Assembly (NCBI RefSeq): GCF_000967915.1
Contig: NC_022549.1
Location: 310,001 to 374,000, forward strand
Direction of reading: 5' to 3'
From: Paracholeplasma brassicae
Lineage (GTDB): Bacteria > Bacillota_I > Bacilli_A > Acholeplasmatales > UBA5453
DNA length: 64,000 bases
Each line of letters opens with the position of its first letter. The stretch's first letter is position 1. Position numbers and translations under genes: made by a program. Positions 9,023-17,423 of this stretch are shown one piece after another. A model generated the notes under the pieces. The model saw only the letters and a list, made by a program, of their open reading frames with translations, searched no databases and was not told where the DNA came from.

Positions 9023-10336
9023 ATGAAGCTTTACAACTCCTTAAGCAATCAAATCGAACCATTTAACCCGGTAACAGAAAAGAAATTAAACATGTATGTT
9101 TGCGGGCCAACGGTTTATAATTATATCCACATCGGAAATGCCAGACCGGTCATTTTCTTTGACGTCGTAAAACGCTTATTTTCATACCTTGGCTATCAAG
9201 TCAACTACGTATCAAATATTACAGACGTGGATGATAAAATTATCCAAGAAGCTAAGAAATTAGGCATTGAAGAACAAAAGCTAACGGCGTATTTCGTTAA
9301 AGCCTTTAAAGAAGACGTGACTGCCTTAGGTTCAGATTTACCCAATCAAATGCCTCACGCAACCAACTACATCAATGAAATGGTGTTCTATATTAACGAC
9401 TTGATTGAAAAAGACGCGGCCTACTTTAAGGGGGATACGGTTTATTTTAGAGTGAATCAATCAAAAGATTATGGTCGTTTATCAAACCAAATTCTGGAAA
9501 ACTTAAACGTCGGTGCACGAATCGAACAAGATCAAAACAAAGAATACCCGTTTGATTTTACCCTTTGGAAACAAACCACAGAAGGCATCAGTTTTGATTC
9601 ACCGTGGGGGAAAGGTAGACCTGGTTGGCATACCGAATGTGCGGTCATGAATCATGAAATATTTAAAGACGTGATTGATATTCATGGTGGTGGCTCGGAC
9701 TTGAAGTTTCCACACCATGAAAATGAAATGGCACAAAGTTGTGCTCATGATAACCATCACTTAGCTAATTATTGGATGCACGTCGGTAGACTTGACTTTA
9801 AAGATGAAAAAATGAGTAAATCACTGGGTAACATTATTCTAGTAAAAGATTTATTAGAGGCATACGACTATCAAGCGTTTCGTCTTTTAGTGTTATCGCA
9901 TCATTACAGACAGCCAATCAATTATTCCGATGCGTTAATGAAACAGTTCGATAATGAATGGCAACGAATCAAACGTGCGTTAAAACAAGCGTTTGTTGAA
10001 ATTAGCATTAAACATTTCCAATTAACGGATAAAAATGAGGACGCAATCAACTTATTTGTCGATCACATGTGTGATGACTTTAATATCTCTAATTCAATGA
10101 CCGTACTATACGATCAATTAAAAGCGTTAAATCGTTCGAAAGACATTAAAGAGATCGCTCGACTATTCAACACAATCATAACTATGTTGGAGTTACTTGG
10201 TATCAAAATGGATTTAGTCCCATTAACGAACAATCAAATTGAACTTTATAACGCTTGGCAATTAGCACGAAATGAAAAAAGATACCAAGACGCGGATGTG
10301 ATTAGAAATCGATTATCAGAAGAAGGTATTCTATGA
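9023..10336 (+). CDS. cysS: Cysteine--tRNA ligase
   Basis: Class I synthetase that charges tRNA-Cys. Signatures: CGPTVYNYIHIGN (HIGH motif plus first zinc Cys), the zinc-binding GWHTECAV and HHENE segments, and KMSKS. At 437 residues it is a little shorter than the usual 460-470, with a compact C-terminus. It opens a run of tightly packed genes (mrnC, P-type ATPase, rlmB, sigma factor); its stop overlaps the mrnC start by ATGA. In Bacillus cysS and mrnC are likewise adjacent, but the usual preceding cysE is absent here. No T-box leader is present. Confidence 0.96.
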   Translation: MKLYNSLSNQIEPFNPVTEKKLNMYVCGPTVYNYIHIGNARPVIFFDVVKRLFSYLGYQVNYVSNITDVDDKIIQEAKKLGIEEQKLTAYFVKAFKEDVTALGSDLPNQMPHATNYINEMVFYINDLIEKDAAYFKGDTVYFRVNQSKDYGRLSNQILENLNVGARIEQDQNKEYPFDFTLWKQTTEGISFDSPWGKGRPGWHTECAVMNHEIFKDVIDIHGGGSDLKFPHHENEMAQSCAHDNHHLANYWMHVGRLDFKDEKMSKSLGNIILVKDLLEAYDYQAFRLLVLSHHYRQPINYSDALMKQFDNEWQRIKRALKQAFVEISIKHFQLTDKNEDAINLFVDHMCDDFNISNSMTVLYDQLKALNRSKDIKEIARLFNTIITMLELLGIKMDLVPLTNNQIELYNAWQLARNEKRYQDADVIRNRLSEEGIL

Positions 10337-10731
10337 TTGAAGCCAGACTTTTAAATGGGGTGGCTTTAGCCTACATTGGTGATTCTTATTACGAGTTATC
10401 AATCAGAAAATACTTATTGTCTTTGGGTCTTACGAAGGTAAATGAGTTACATAAAAAAGCGATTAAATATACCTCTGGTAGTAATCAATCTGAAATCATT
10501 CTAAAGATGATGGAAACAAACTATTTAAGTGAAGATGAAATTCTATATTATAAAAAAGGGCGCAACGCAAGTGGTCCTGGTAGAAAAAACATTGACATGC
10601 AAACCTATCATAATTCGACGGGTTTTGAAGCGATGATCGGCTATTTATATTTAGAAAATAGTCAAAGAGCCGATGAGGTCATCAAAAAAGCCATTGAACT
10701 GGTGAACGAAAAGGAGGGTCTCTATGTCTAA
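10333..10731 (+). CDS. mrnC: Mini-ribonuclease III
   Basis: A 132-residue RNase III catalytic domain without the double-stranded-RNA-binding domain. The family enzyme matures the 23S rRNA ends. The RNase III-like signature starts in GVALAYIGDSYYEL, and the conserved EAMIGYLYLE helix is present near the C-terminus. It overlaps both neighbours (ATGA with cysS; 8 bp with the ATPase gene), so it belongs to the cysS operon. The cysS-mrnC-rlmB order is as in Bacillus, with the ATPase gene inserted. Confidence 0.93.
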   Translation: MIEARLLNGVALAYIGDSYYELSIRKYLLSLGLTKVNELHKKAIKYTSGSNQSEIILKMMETNYLSEDEILYYKKGRNASGPGRKNIDMQTYHNSTGFEAMIGYLYLENSQRADEVIKKAIELVNEKEGLYV

Positions 10732-13183
10732 AGAAGACGATTTAAAACAAGAAGTCAAACAATTAAAACGTGAAACCGACATAAACGCTGGCCTTTCGAC
10801 ACTAGATGTGGAAAAACGTATCACCGATGGGCTTGTAAACCGGACAAATCAAGGTAGTACAAAGACAATTAAATCGATCATTCTATCAAACTTAATTACG
10901 TTTTTCAACCTATTGAATTTCGCAATCGCAGGGTGGTTGTTATCGGTTGGTGCTTATAAAGATATTGTCTTTATGGCGATTGTTTCAGCCAACATTACCA
11001 TTGGGATTATTCAAGAAATTAAAGCGAAAAAGACCATTGATAAATTGTCTCTTTTATCCGCGCCTACTGCCGTGGTATTAAGAGATTCTGAACTACAAGA
11101 AATCATGATCAGCGATTTGGTGATGGACGATATTCTAAAACTATCGGTCGGTAAACAAATCAGTGCGGATGGGATTGTAAGAAGTGGATCGATTGAAGTC
11201 AATGAATCATTATTAACGGGTGAATCAGATCCAATCATAAAACGACCTGGGGATGAATTGTTCTCCGGAAGCTTTGTTGTCTCAGGGAACTGTTTGGCTC
11301 AGGTTTCAGCTGTAGGTAAAGACGTGTTTGTTGAAAAACTGACGAAACAAGCTAAAAAATACAAACGTCCAAAGTCGGACTTATTAAAATCGTTAAAACT
11401 GGTTATTACTGTCGTGGCAATCATCATTTTACCGATTGGTTTTTCACTCTTTTACATGCAAATGAATAACCTAGATGGTCAAGCGCATTTGTACGAACAG
11501 GTGGTTCGTGGGACCGCAGGCGCAATGATCGGGATGATTCCCTCAGGGCTATTCTTATTAACCTCTGTGACACTAGCGGTTGGTGTATTAAGGTTAGCTC
11601 AAAACAACACACTGGTTCAAGAACTTTACTGTATCGAGATGCTTGCGCGTGTGGACACCTTATGTTTAGATAAAACAGGGACGATTACCGATGGCACGAT
11701 GAGTGTTAAAAACACAATCGAGTACGTTAATCCAAGCGGCATGCAAGTTAAACGAGCAATCTCTGTGATTCTAGCGACCCTAGAGGATAAAAACTTAACC
11801 TCAGAAGCCTTAGAAGAGAAGTTTGGGATTGCACAGAAGAAAATCAAAACCAACGCCATCATTCCTTTTTCTTCTTCAAGAAAATTCTCTGCCGTTGAGT
11901 TTGATAAATATGGGACGTTTGCCCTTGGTGCACCCGAGTTTGTCTTAAAAAAAGAAGCGTTAGATAAAATATCGGATGACGTGGATAAAAACGCTAAAGA
12001 AGGCTACCGTGTACTGGTTCTAGCGCACTCTAAAGATCCAATTGATAAAGATAAAGCGCCAAATAACCTTGAAGCGATTGCCTTGATTGTGATTGAAGAC
12101 ACCATAAGACCAGACGCAATTCTGACAATTGAGTACTTCAAGAATCATGGGGTTGACGTGAAAGTCATTTCAGGGGATAACCCGATGACCGTGTCACACA
12201 TTTCAAAAAGAGCTGGTATCGTTGATGCCGAAAGATATATTTCACTGGATGGTTTATCCGATAAGGAAGTTGCGAAAATAGCGGATAAATACACCGTGTT
12301 TGGTCGTGTTAGTCCATCACAAAAGAAGATTTTAGTACAATCTCTTAAATCAAGTGGTCGTACGGTCGCGATGACGGGTGATGGCGTTAATGATATTTTA
12401 GCGTTAAAAGAAGCCGACACCTCAATCGCGATGGCCTCTGGTAGTGAAGCCGCAAGAAACGTGTCACATTTAGTGCTTCTTGATTCAAACTTCTCATCCA
12501 TGCCAAAAGTGGTTAGTGAAGGTAGACGAGTCATCAATAACGTTCAACGAGTAGCGGTATTGTTTTTAACAAAAACCATTTTCTCATTCATGCTTGCGAT
12601 GATCGCCTTACTATCAAAAGGGAGTTACCCAATTACACCTTCTCAGTTGTTTATGATTGATTTCTTAGTCATTGGGATTCCATCATTCATTTTAGCACTT
12701 GAACCAAATAATAACCTAGTCAAAGGTAAATTCTTATTTAACGTTTTAAGAAGGGCTTTGCCTGGGGCAATTGTGGTGACATTAAACACCGTGATTATTT
12801 TTAATATGAAAAAATTGATCGCGATGACGGATCAACAAGCATCCACCATCATCGTTATTTGTGCAACCTTCACATCCATGATGGTCTTGTATCGGGTATT
12901 AAGACCGTTTAATGGGTTACGTCGGTTGTTATTTGCAATCATGTTTACAATCTTTGTTGTGGCTGTGATTGTTTTCCCGGGGTTCTTTGAGTTTAACTCG
13001 TTATGGCAAGATTATTATAATCAAGACACTGGGGCACTTGTGCCTAGACTACCAATTGCACACCTTTTGTTAATGATTGTGTTAATTCAAGCAAGTTTAC
13101 CATTAATGAGTATTGTTTCTAGTATTCCATCGATGATTCGAAAAGGTGTTCGATTCATTTTAATCAAACTATCCAACATCTAA
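10724..13183 (+). CDS. Cation-translocating P-type ATPase
   Basis: An 819-residue integral membrane pump with all core motifs: actuator T165-G-E-S168, phosphorylation site Asp316 in DKTGT, and hinge TGDGVND at 551-557. Membrane segments lie at about 50-90, 225-290 and in the C-terminal third (about 615-815). The M4 ion-site motif reads IPSGL where P2A calcium pumps have PEGL. The same variant is, from memory, typical of a Firmicutes/Mollicutes group of uncharacterised or calcium-linked pumps (Exp7-like). Ion specificity is therefore unassigned. Its placement between mrnC and rlmB is a difference from Bacillus. Confidence 0.92.
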   Translation: MSKEDDLKQEVKQLKRETDINAGLSTLDVEKRITDGLVNRTNQGSTKTIKSIILSNLITFFNLLNFAIAGWLLSVGAYKDIVFMAIVSANITIGIIQEIKAKKTIDKLSLLSAPTAVVLRDSELQEIMISDLVMDDILKLSVGKQISADGIVRSGSIEVNESLLTGESDPIIKRPGDELFSGSFVVSGNCLAQVSAVGKDVFVEKLTKQAKKYKRPKSDLLKSLKLVITVVAIIILPIGFSLFYMQMNNLDGQAHLYEQVVRGTAGAMIGMIPSGLFLLTSVTLAVGVLRLAQNNTLVQELYCIEMLARVDTLCLDKTGTITDGTMSVKNTIEYVNPSGMQVKRAISVILATLEDKNLTSEALEEKFGIAQKKIKTNAIIPFSSSRKFSAVEFDKYGTFALGAPEFVLKKEALDKISDDVDKNAKEGYRVLVLAHSKDPIDKDKAPNNLEAIALIVIEDTIRPDAILTIEYFKNHGVDVKVISGDNPMTVSHISKRAGIVDAERYISLDGLSDKEVAKIADKYTVFGRVSPSQKKILVQSLKSSGRTVAMTGDGVNDILALKEADTSIAMASGSEAARNVSHLVLLDSNFSSMPKVVSEGRRVINNVQRVAVLFLTKTIFSFMLAMIALLSKGSYPITPSQLFMIDFLVIGIPSFILALEPNNNLVKGKFLFNVLRRALPGAIVVTLNTVIIFNMKKLIAMTDQQASTIIVICATFTSMMVLYRVLRPFNGLRRLLFAIMFTIFVVAVIVFPGFFEFNSLWQDYYNQDTGALVPRLPIAHLLLMIVLIQASLPLMSIVSSIPSMIRKGVRFILIKLSNI

Positions 13184-13194
13184 GGAGAACTACA

Positions 13195-13890
13195 ATGATC
13201 ATATACGGAAAAAACACCGTCAAAGAAGCGGTGCTAGCCAAACGAAAATTTCATAAGTTATGGCTGGATGAAAAAAACACAGATGCCAAAGTAAAACAAT
13301 TTTTTGATTACAACACAATCAATTATCGAATGACTTCAAAACATGAGCTCAACCTCATGACAAAAGATCAAAATCATCAAGGGATGGTTGCGGAAGTTGA
13401 AGATTATCTTTATACCCCATTAGAAAGCCTTTTTGATGGGACAATTAAACAGGTATTAATCCTAGATCAAGTGGAAGACCCACATAACCTAGGTGCAATC
13501 ATAAGAAGTGCTGAGGCGGTTAAGATTGATGCGATTATCATTGCGAAAAATCGTAGCGCTGAAATCAATCCAACCGTGGCTAAAATCGCCGTTGGCGCAT
13601 TAGAATACGTTAAAGTGATCCAAGTGGGTAATCTTGTACAAACCATCAAGAAATTAAAAGACAATGGCTTTTGGGTGGTTGGTACGGATTTGGATACCGA
13701 TAAAACGTATCATGAGTTAGACCCTAACGTAAGTCAAGCCGTCATCATCGGAAACGAGGGAACTGGCATGTCTAGGTTAGTCAAACTGTCTTGTGATTAT
13801 TTAGTGAAGATCCCAATGGTAGGGAAAGTCAATTCACTAAACGCAAGCGTTGCTGCCGCATTGTTGATGTATCAAATGAAAAAATTATAG
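13195..13890 (+). CDS. rlmB: 23S rRNA 2'-O-methyltransferase, RlmB/TrmH family
   Basis: A SPOUT-fold methyltransferase of 231 residues with an N-terminal L30e-like substrate domain and C-terminal knot. The family motifs are present: LDQVEDPHNLGAIIRSAEA, NEGTGMS, and IPMVGKVNSLNASVAAALL. The likely product is Gm2251 of 23S rRNA, by family and synteny. The Shine-Dalgarno AAGGAGAA precedes the ATG. It sits 11 bp after the ATPase gene and 8 bp before the sigma-factor gene. Confidence 0.9.
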   Translation: MIIYGKNTVKEAVLAKRKFHKLWLDEKNTDAKVKQFFDYNTINYRMTSKHELNLMTKDQNHQGMVAEVEDYLYTPLESLFDGTIKQVLILDQVEDPHNLGAIIRSAEAVKIDAIIIAKNRSAEINPTVAKIAVGALEYVKVIQVGNLVQTIKKLKDNGFWVVGTDLDTDKTYHELDPNVSQAVIIGNEGTGMSRLVKLSCDYLVKIPMVGKVNSLNASVAAALLMYQMKKL

Positions 13891-13898
13891 GAGGAATT

Positions 13899-14438
13899 AT
13901 GTCGTACTACTACGCACACAACGATTATGAACTAATCTATTTGGTTCAAGATCAACAGGACATGGTGGCGTTAGATGTGATATTTGCTAAATACGACCGA
14001 TTCATCTATAAAAAGATTTTATCGTTTCACATATACGGTTCAGAACAAGACGATTTTCACCAAGAGGGGTTAATTGTACTGCACAGAGCCGTTATGACAT
14101 TTAAACCGGAATATAACAAGACATTCATGCGGTATTTTGAGGTGTTACTCGAACGAAAGTTTATCAATTTAACCAAAGCGAGAAAACGAAAATACGAGTG
14201 CGAGTCTTATTTAATTCAAGAAGAAATGACAAAACCAAAGTATTTGTTTTTTGAAGAACCGGTTGAGTACGTCATCCCAAAAATAAGTTTTAAGTCAGAT
14301 ATCGAACAACAAATTTATGAGGCGTATTATCAAAAGGGTTCTAAAATCGAAGAGATTGCTGGTGAATTAGACCTAAATACCAAACAAGTATATAATGCCA
14401 TTTATCGAATTAAGAAAAAACTAACACAAATGGTTTGA
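13899..14438 (+). CDS. SigH-like sigma-70 family factor
   Basis: A 179-residue small sigma factor. The region 2 core appears as QDDFHQEGLIVLHRAVMTF, and region 4 as a helix-turn-helix, IEEIAGELDLNTKQVYNAIYRIKKK. It lies directly before rpmG-secE-nusG, exactly where sigH lies in Bacillus, which supports SigH ancestry. In Bacillus SigH serves sporulation and competence; what it would drive in a wall-less bacterium is unknown. The helix-turn-helix is clear, but the -10 recognition helix cannot be matched to a promoter in this window, where visible promoters are all of the SigA type. Confidence 0.8.
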   Translation: MSYYYAHNDYELIYLVQDQQDMVALDVIFAKYDRFIYKKILSFHIYGSEQDDFHQEGLIVLHRAVMTFKPEYNKTFMRYFEVLLERKFINLTKARKRKYECESYLIQEEMTKPKYLFFEEPVEYVIPKISFKSDIEQQIYEAYYQKGSKIEEIAGELDLNTKQVYNAIYRIKKKLTQMV

Positions 14439-14454
14439 TTTATAGTATAATATA

Positions 14455-14483
14455 TTGACGAAGTCACTTGTAAATGTTAAAAT
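14455..14483 (+). promoter_or_regulatory. Promoter of rpmG-secE-nusG
   Basis: TTGACG at 14455-14460, 17-bp spacer, TAAAAT at 14478-14483; the rpmG start is about 34 bp downstream. Confidence 0.75.
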
Positions 14484-14493
14484 ACATTTGCAA
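14468..14493 (+). promoter_or_regulatory. Operator-like inverted repeat centred on the -10 box
   Basis: TTGTAAATGT (14468-14477) and ACATTTGCAA (14484-14493) pair with one mismatch, and the 6-bp spacer is exactly the -10 hexamer TAAAAT. A second palindrome, CATTTGCAAATG, overlaps at 14485-14496. A dimeric repressor bound here would block the promoter. No regulator is identified. Confidence 0.45.
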
Positions 14494-14516
14494 ATGACCA
14501 CAAAGGTGGTTTTTTT

Positions 14517-14666
14517 ATGCGAGAAAAAGTAATATTAATTTGTGAAGAATGCTTAAGCAGAAACTACACAACAACGAAGAACAAACAAACGAATAAAGAT
14601 CGTTTGGAAGTAAAAAAGTTTTGTGTGAAATGCAATAAGCATACAATGCACAAAGAAAGTAAATAG
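14517..14666 (+). CDS. rpmG: 50S ribosomal protein L33
   Basis: A 49-residue protein starting [12 protein letters not shown] with Cys9-x2-Cys12 and Cys36-x2-Cys39, i.e. the zinc-binding (C+) form of L33. AAAGGTGG precedes the ATG. It lies 10 bp before secE, the same position as in Bacillus. Confidence 0.93.
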   Translation: MREKVILICEECLSRNYTTTKNKQTNKDRLEVKKFCVKCNKHTMHKESK

Positions 14667-14676
14667 GAGGCTTTTT

Positions 14677-15084
14677 ATGGCAATCAAAGCAAAAAACGTT
14701 GAGAGCAAAAGCAAATTGGTTGAAATTTTAACAACAGAATACAAGTGGGAAAATTTACTTTTAGGTATTTTGGCAACTTTATCAACCGCATTCTCAATCA
14801 TGATTTTAGGTGGTATTTTAGTTGTTAATGACACGTTTCCTGTGATTGGTGACTACCCAATGGTATTTGCGGGTATTCTACTTGGAATTTCAATCCTTGG
14901 TTTACTATTAGTCATTTACCCGTTTTTCATCCCTGCAGTGCCAGAATTAAAGAAAATGTCTTGGGCAAATTGGCCAACGATGTTAGATGCAAGCGCAAGA
15001 GTTATTATCTTCGTTTTAGCATTCGCATTGATTTTCTTTGGTTTTGACTTATTAATCCAATTAATTATGGGGTACATTCTCTAA
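14677..15084 (+). CDS. secE: Preprotein translocase subunit SecE (long form)
   Basis: A membrane subunit of the SecYEG channel. The conserved SecE part is at the C-terminus: amphipathic ELKKMSWANWPTM (about residues 88-105) and a final membrane helix (about 108-133). Two further hydrophobic segments (about 28-50 and 63-85) make it 135 residues, in contrast to the roughly 60-residue single-span SecE of Bacillus and closer to the three-span E. coli type. Identification rests on the C-terminal motif and on position between rpmG and nusG. The stop TAA shares its last A with the nusG ATG. Confidence 0.88.
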   Translation: MAIKAKNVESKSKLVEILTTEYKWENLLLGILATLSTAFSIMILGGILVVNDTFPVIGDYPMVFAGILLGISILGLLLVIYPFFIPAVPELKKMSWANWPTMLDASARVIIFVLAFALIFFGFDLLIQLIMGYIL

Positions 15085-15623
15085 TGTCAGATATGCCTCG
15101 TTGGTATATTGTTCAGACGTACTCAGGTTTTGAAACGTCTGTCAAAGAAGACCTTGAGCGTCGTATTGAAAGCATGGGGATGCAAAACTTGATTCACCGT
15201 GTTGTATTACCAGAAGAAACTTATCAAGAAAAAAAAGCGGACGGTACGTTAAAAGAAAAAGTACGTAAAATGTTTCCAGGTTATGTATTTGTTGAGATGA
15301 TCATCACTGATGAATCTTGGCACGTGATTAGAAATACACCGAAAGTTACAGGCTTCTTGGGTTCAAGTGGTAATAGAACAAAACCAGTGCCAATTCCAAC
15401 CGAAGAAATCAACCAAATTTTACTTAAGGTTGGTATCATTGAGAAACCAAGATTTAAATACGATATTGGTGAAAAAGTGGAAATTGTTACAGGTCCATTT
15501 GCCGGTCAAACTGGTGAAGTGATTTCATTTGATAATGACAAAGAAACGTGCGTGATTAACATTGAAATGTTTGGTCGCGGTACGCCAACTGAATTTTCTT
15601 TCTCAAATATCAAAGAACGATAA
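15084..15623 (+). CDS. nusG: Transcription termination/antitermination factor NusG
   Basis: A 179-residue two-domain protein: NGN domain (about 1-115, beginning WYIVQTYSGFE and containing FPGYVFVEM) and KOW domain (about 125-179, GEKVEIVTGPFAGQTGEV). It binds RNA polymerase and modulates pausing, termination and coupling to ribosomes. It is translationally coupled to secE. Confidence 0.97.
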   Translation: MSDMPRWYIVQTYSGFETSVKEDLERRIESMGMQNLIHRVVLPEETYQEKKADGTLKEKVRKMFPGYVFVEMIITDESWHVIRNTPKVTGFLGSSGNRTKPVPIPTEEINQILLKVGIIEKPRFKYDIGEKVEIVTGPFAGQTGEVISFDNDKETCVINIEMFGRGTPTEFSFSNIKER

Positions 15624-15636
15624 CTAAAACAAGCGT

Positions 15637-15666
15637 AGAGTTAATTCAGGCATCTGGATTAACTCT
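15637..15666 (+). terminator. Hairpin after nusG, probable weak terminator or attenuator
   Basis: AGAGTTAATTCAG pairs with CTGGATTAACTCT over 13 bp with one T-G pair and a GCAT loop. The downstream tail TTTACCATTTT is not a clean T-run, so partial read-through into the next gene is likely. Confidence 0.6.
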
Positions 15667-15691
15667 TTACCATTTTAGAGAAGAGGTTTTT

Positions 15692-16090
15692 ATGAAAGTT
15701 AATGAATTGATTGATCAAATCAAACAAACAAGTGATTATTCAGGTAACAAACCGACCTACATCGGGATACTTCCAAACGATGGCGGTATTATCAATACGT
15801 TTCCACAGGCGATTTTGACATTTGATGAAACAACATTCAACGTTTATTTGTTTGATGGTTTAATTCGATTGAAATATGCCGGGGAAAACTATCGTTTTTC
15901 ATTTAGTGATTTAAGAGAAATTGAACTTGGAAAATACAATTTCAAAGAAAGATATATTAAATTGGTTTTTAGTGATACACGTTTTATTGCGTTTAATTAT
16001 CGTCTAAAAGTTAAGGACTTCGACGTTCAAAAAGAGAATATCGAAGCATTTATAGATAAGTTGGAACAAATTTCAACATCTTCAAATTAA
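15692..16090 (+). CDS. Hypothetical protein, PH-domain-like length
   Basis: 132 residues, cytoplasmic, not recognised. It has a short N-terminal helix (MKVNELIDQIKQ), then alternating beta-strand-like segments and a C-terminal amphipathic helix, a layout that would suit a pleckstrin-like fold. No catalytic motif, signal peptide or membrane segment. AGAAGAGG precedes the ATG. It is inserted between nusG and rplK, which are adjacent in most Firmicutes. Confidence 0.65.
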   Translation: MKVNELIDQIKQTSDYSGNKPTYIGILPNDGGIINTFPQAILTFDETTFNVYLFDGLIRLKYAGENYRFSFSDLREIELGKYNFKERYIKLVFSDTRFIAFNYRLKVKDFDVQKENIEAFIDKLEQISTSSN

Positions 16091-16094
16091 AGTG

Positions 16095-16123
16095 TTGACA
16101 ATTCATGTCTCTAATGATAAAAT
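16095..16123 (+). promoter_or_regulatory. Promoter of the rplK-rplA-rplJ-rplL operon
   Basis: Consensus TTGACA at 16095-16100, 17-bp spacer, TAAAAT at 16118-16123, followed by an 80-nt structured leader. Confidence 0.85.
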
Positions 16124-16131
16124 CATAAGGC

Positions 16132-16182
16132 GTGTATGGATACACCGTAGTGGAAGGACAACTTAGGTTTTCCGTTGACCAC
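16132..16182 (+). promoter_or_regulatory. Structured leader of rplK, candidate L1 autoregulatory site
   Basis: A short perfect hairpin (GTGTAT/ATACAC, 16132-16145) is followed by GTGG-AAGGA-CAAC (16150-16162) pairing with GTTG-A-CCAC (16174-16182), i.e. two helices split by an asymmetric internal loop. L1 is known to repress rplK-rplA by binding a comparable mRNA shape. The assignment to L1 is inference; a similar element recurs between rplK and rplA. Confidence 0.45.
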
Positions 16183-16212
16183 ATACTCGTAAACTAAAGG
16201 AGGTTGTGTCGC

Positions 16213-16638
16213 ATGGCTAAAAAGCTCGTTAAGGTAGTTAAATTACAAATTGCAGCAGGGAAAGCAAACCCAGCGCCACCAGTTGGTCCAGCGTTAGGGC
16301 AAGCAGGCGTAAACATTCCATCGTTTTGTTCTCAATTCAATGAAGCAACAAAAGACAAGATGGGTTATATGATTCCTGTTTTAATTAGTGTATATGATGA
16401 TCGTTCATTTACATTTGTAACAAAAACACCACCAGCAAGTGACTTAATTAAGAAGGCAGCTAACATTCAAAGTGGATCAAGCAATGCTAAAAAAACTAAA
16501 GTTGCTAAGATCACACGTGAGCAATTACGTGCAGTCGCTGAAATGAAAATGCCAGATTTAAACGCTTATACTGTTGAAGCAGCAATGAATATTGTTGAAG
16601 GAACAGCTAGAAACATGGGCGTAGTCGTCGAAGACTAA
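16213..16638 (+). CDS. rplK: 50S ribosomal protein L11
   Basis: A 141-residue protein with the L11 hallmarks near the N-terminus ([20 protein letters not shown]) and TARNMGV at the end. It binds the GTPase centre of 23S rRNA. An upstream in-frame TTG at 16204 is rejected because AAAGGAGG (ending 16203) is spaced correctly for ATG 16213. Confidence 0.97.
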   Translation: MAKKLVKVVKLQIAAGKANPAPPVGPALGQAGVNIPSFCSQFNEATKDKMGYMIPVLISVYDDRSFTFVTKTPPASDLIKKAANIQSGSSNAKKTKVAKITREQLRAVAEMKMPDLNAYTVEAAMNIVEGTARNMGVVVED

Positions 16639-16653
16639 AACAGAATTACATTA

Positions 16654-16702
16654 ATTTAGATAACTAGCATCTAAATTGTGGGAGGATATCCCGCTAGACC
16701 AC
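16654..16702 (+). promoter_or_regulatory. rplK-rplA intergenic RNA structure
   Basis: A perfect hairpin ATTTAGAT/ATCTAAAT (16654-16676) is followed by GTGG-GAGGA (16678-16686) with GACCAC at 16697-16702. The GTGG-RAGGA...GACCAC frame is shared with the rplK leader, so this may be a second L1 binding site. There is no T-run, so it is not a terminator. Confidence 0.4.
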
Positions 16703-16720
16703 ATTTTAGGAGGAAATAAC

Positions 16721-17413
16721 ATGAAAAGAGGAAAAAAATACGTTGAAGCGGCTAAACTTGTCAATAAAGACAAACGTTATAGCACGTCTGAAGCGTTCGA
16801 CTTAGTTGCAAAAACATCAACTACGAAGTTTGATGCAACAGTTGAAATTGCTTTTCGCTTAAACATTGACCCACGTAAGGCTGAACAAAATCTTCGTGGC
16901 GCAATCGTTTTACCTCATGGAACCGGAAAGACACAACGCGTTGCAGTAATTGCACGTGGTGATAAAGCAAAAGAAGCTACTCAAGCTGGCGCTGACTATG
17001 TTGGTGATTCAGACTTGATCGCTAAAATTGCTGGTGGATTCTTTGATTTTGATGTCATGGTAGCAACACCAGACATGATGGCTGAACTAGGTAAACTAGG
17101 TAGAGTTTTAGGTCCAAAAGGCCTAATGCCAAACCCTAAGACTGGTACAGTTACAATGGACGTAGCAAAAGCAGTTCATGAAATCAAAAACGGTAAAATT
17201 GAGTACCGCGTTGACAAAGTTGGTAACATCCAAGCACCGATTGGTAAAGTATCATTCGGCGCTGAGAAATTGGCTGACAATGCAAAAGCAATTTATCAAA
17301 CAATGAATCGTCTAAAACCAACGACCGTTAAGGGTGTATACATGAAAAACATCACTGTATCATCAACAATGGGACCTGGTATCCGTCTTGATGAAGAATC
17401 ATTAAAAGGATAA
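16721..17413 (+). CDS. rplA: 50S ribosomal protein L1
   Basis: 230 residues, with the typical [13 protein letters not shown] start and the [19 protein letters not shown] signature. It forms the L1 stalk near the ribosomal E site and usually represses its own operon. The frame is open upstream to a GTG at 16676, but the Shine-Dalgarno AGGAGG at 16709-16714 points to ATG 16721. Confidence 0.97.
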   Translation: MKRGKKYVEAAKLVNKDKRYSTSEAFDLVAKTSTTKFDATVEIAFRLNIDPRKAEQNLRGAIVLPHGTGKTQRVAVIARGDKAKEATQAGADYVGDSDLIAKIAGGFFDFDVMVATPDMMAELGKLGRVLGPKGLMPNPKTGTVTMDVAKAVHEIKNGKIEYRVDKVGNIQAPIGKVSFGAEKLADNAKAIYQTMNRLKPTTVKGVYMKNITVSSTMGPGIRLDEESLKG

Positions 17414-17423
17414 TTAACAAAAT

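Noticed and set aside
12145-12537. 130-residue antisense ORF inside the P-type ATPase gene
   Set aside because: Shadow of the ATPase hinge region; low-complexity and no ribosome site.
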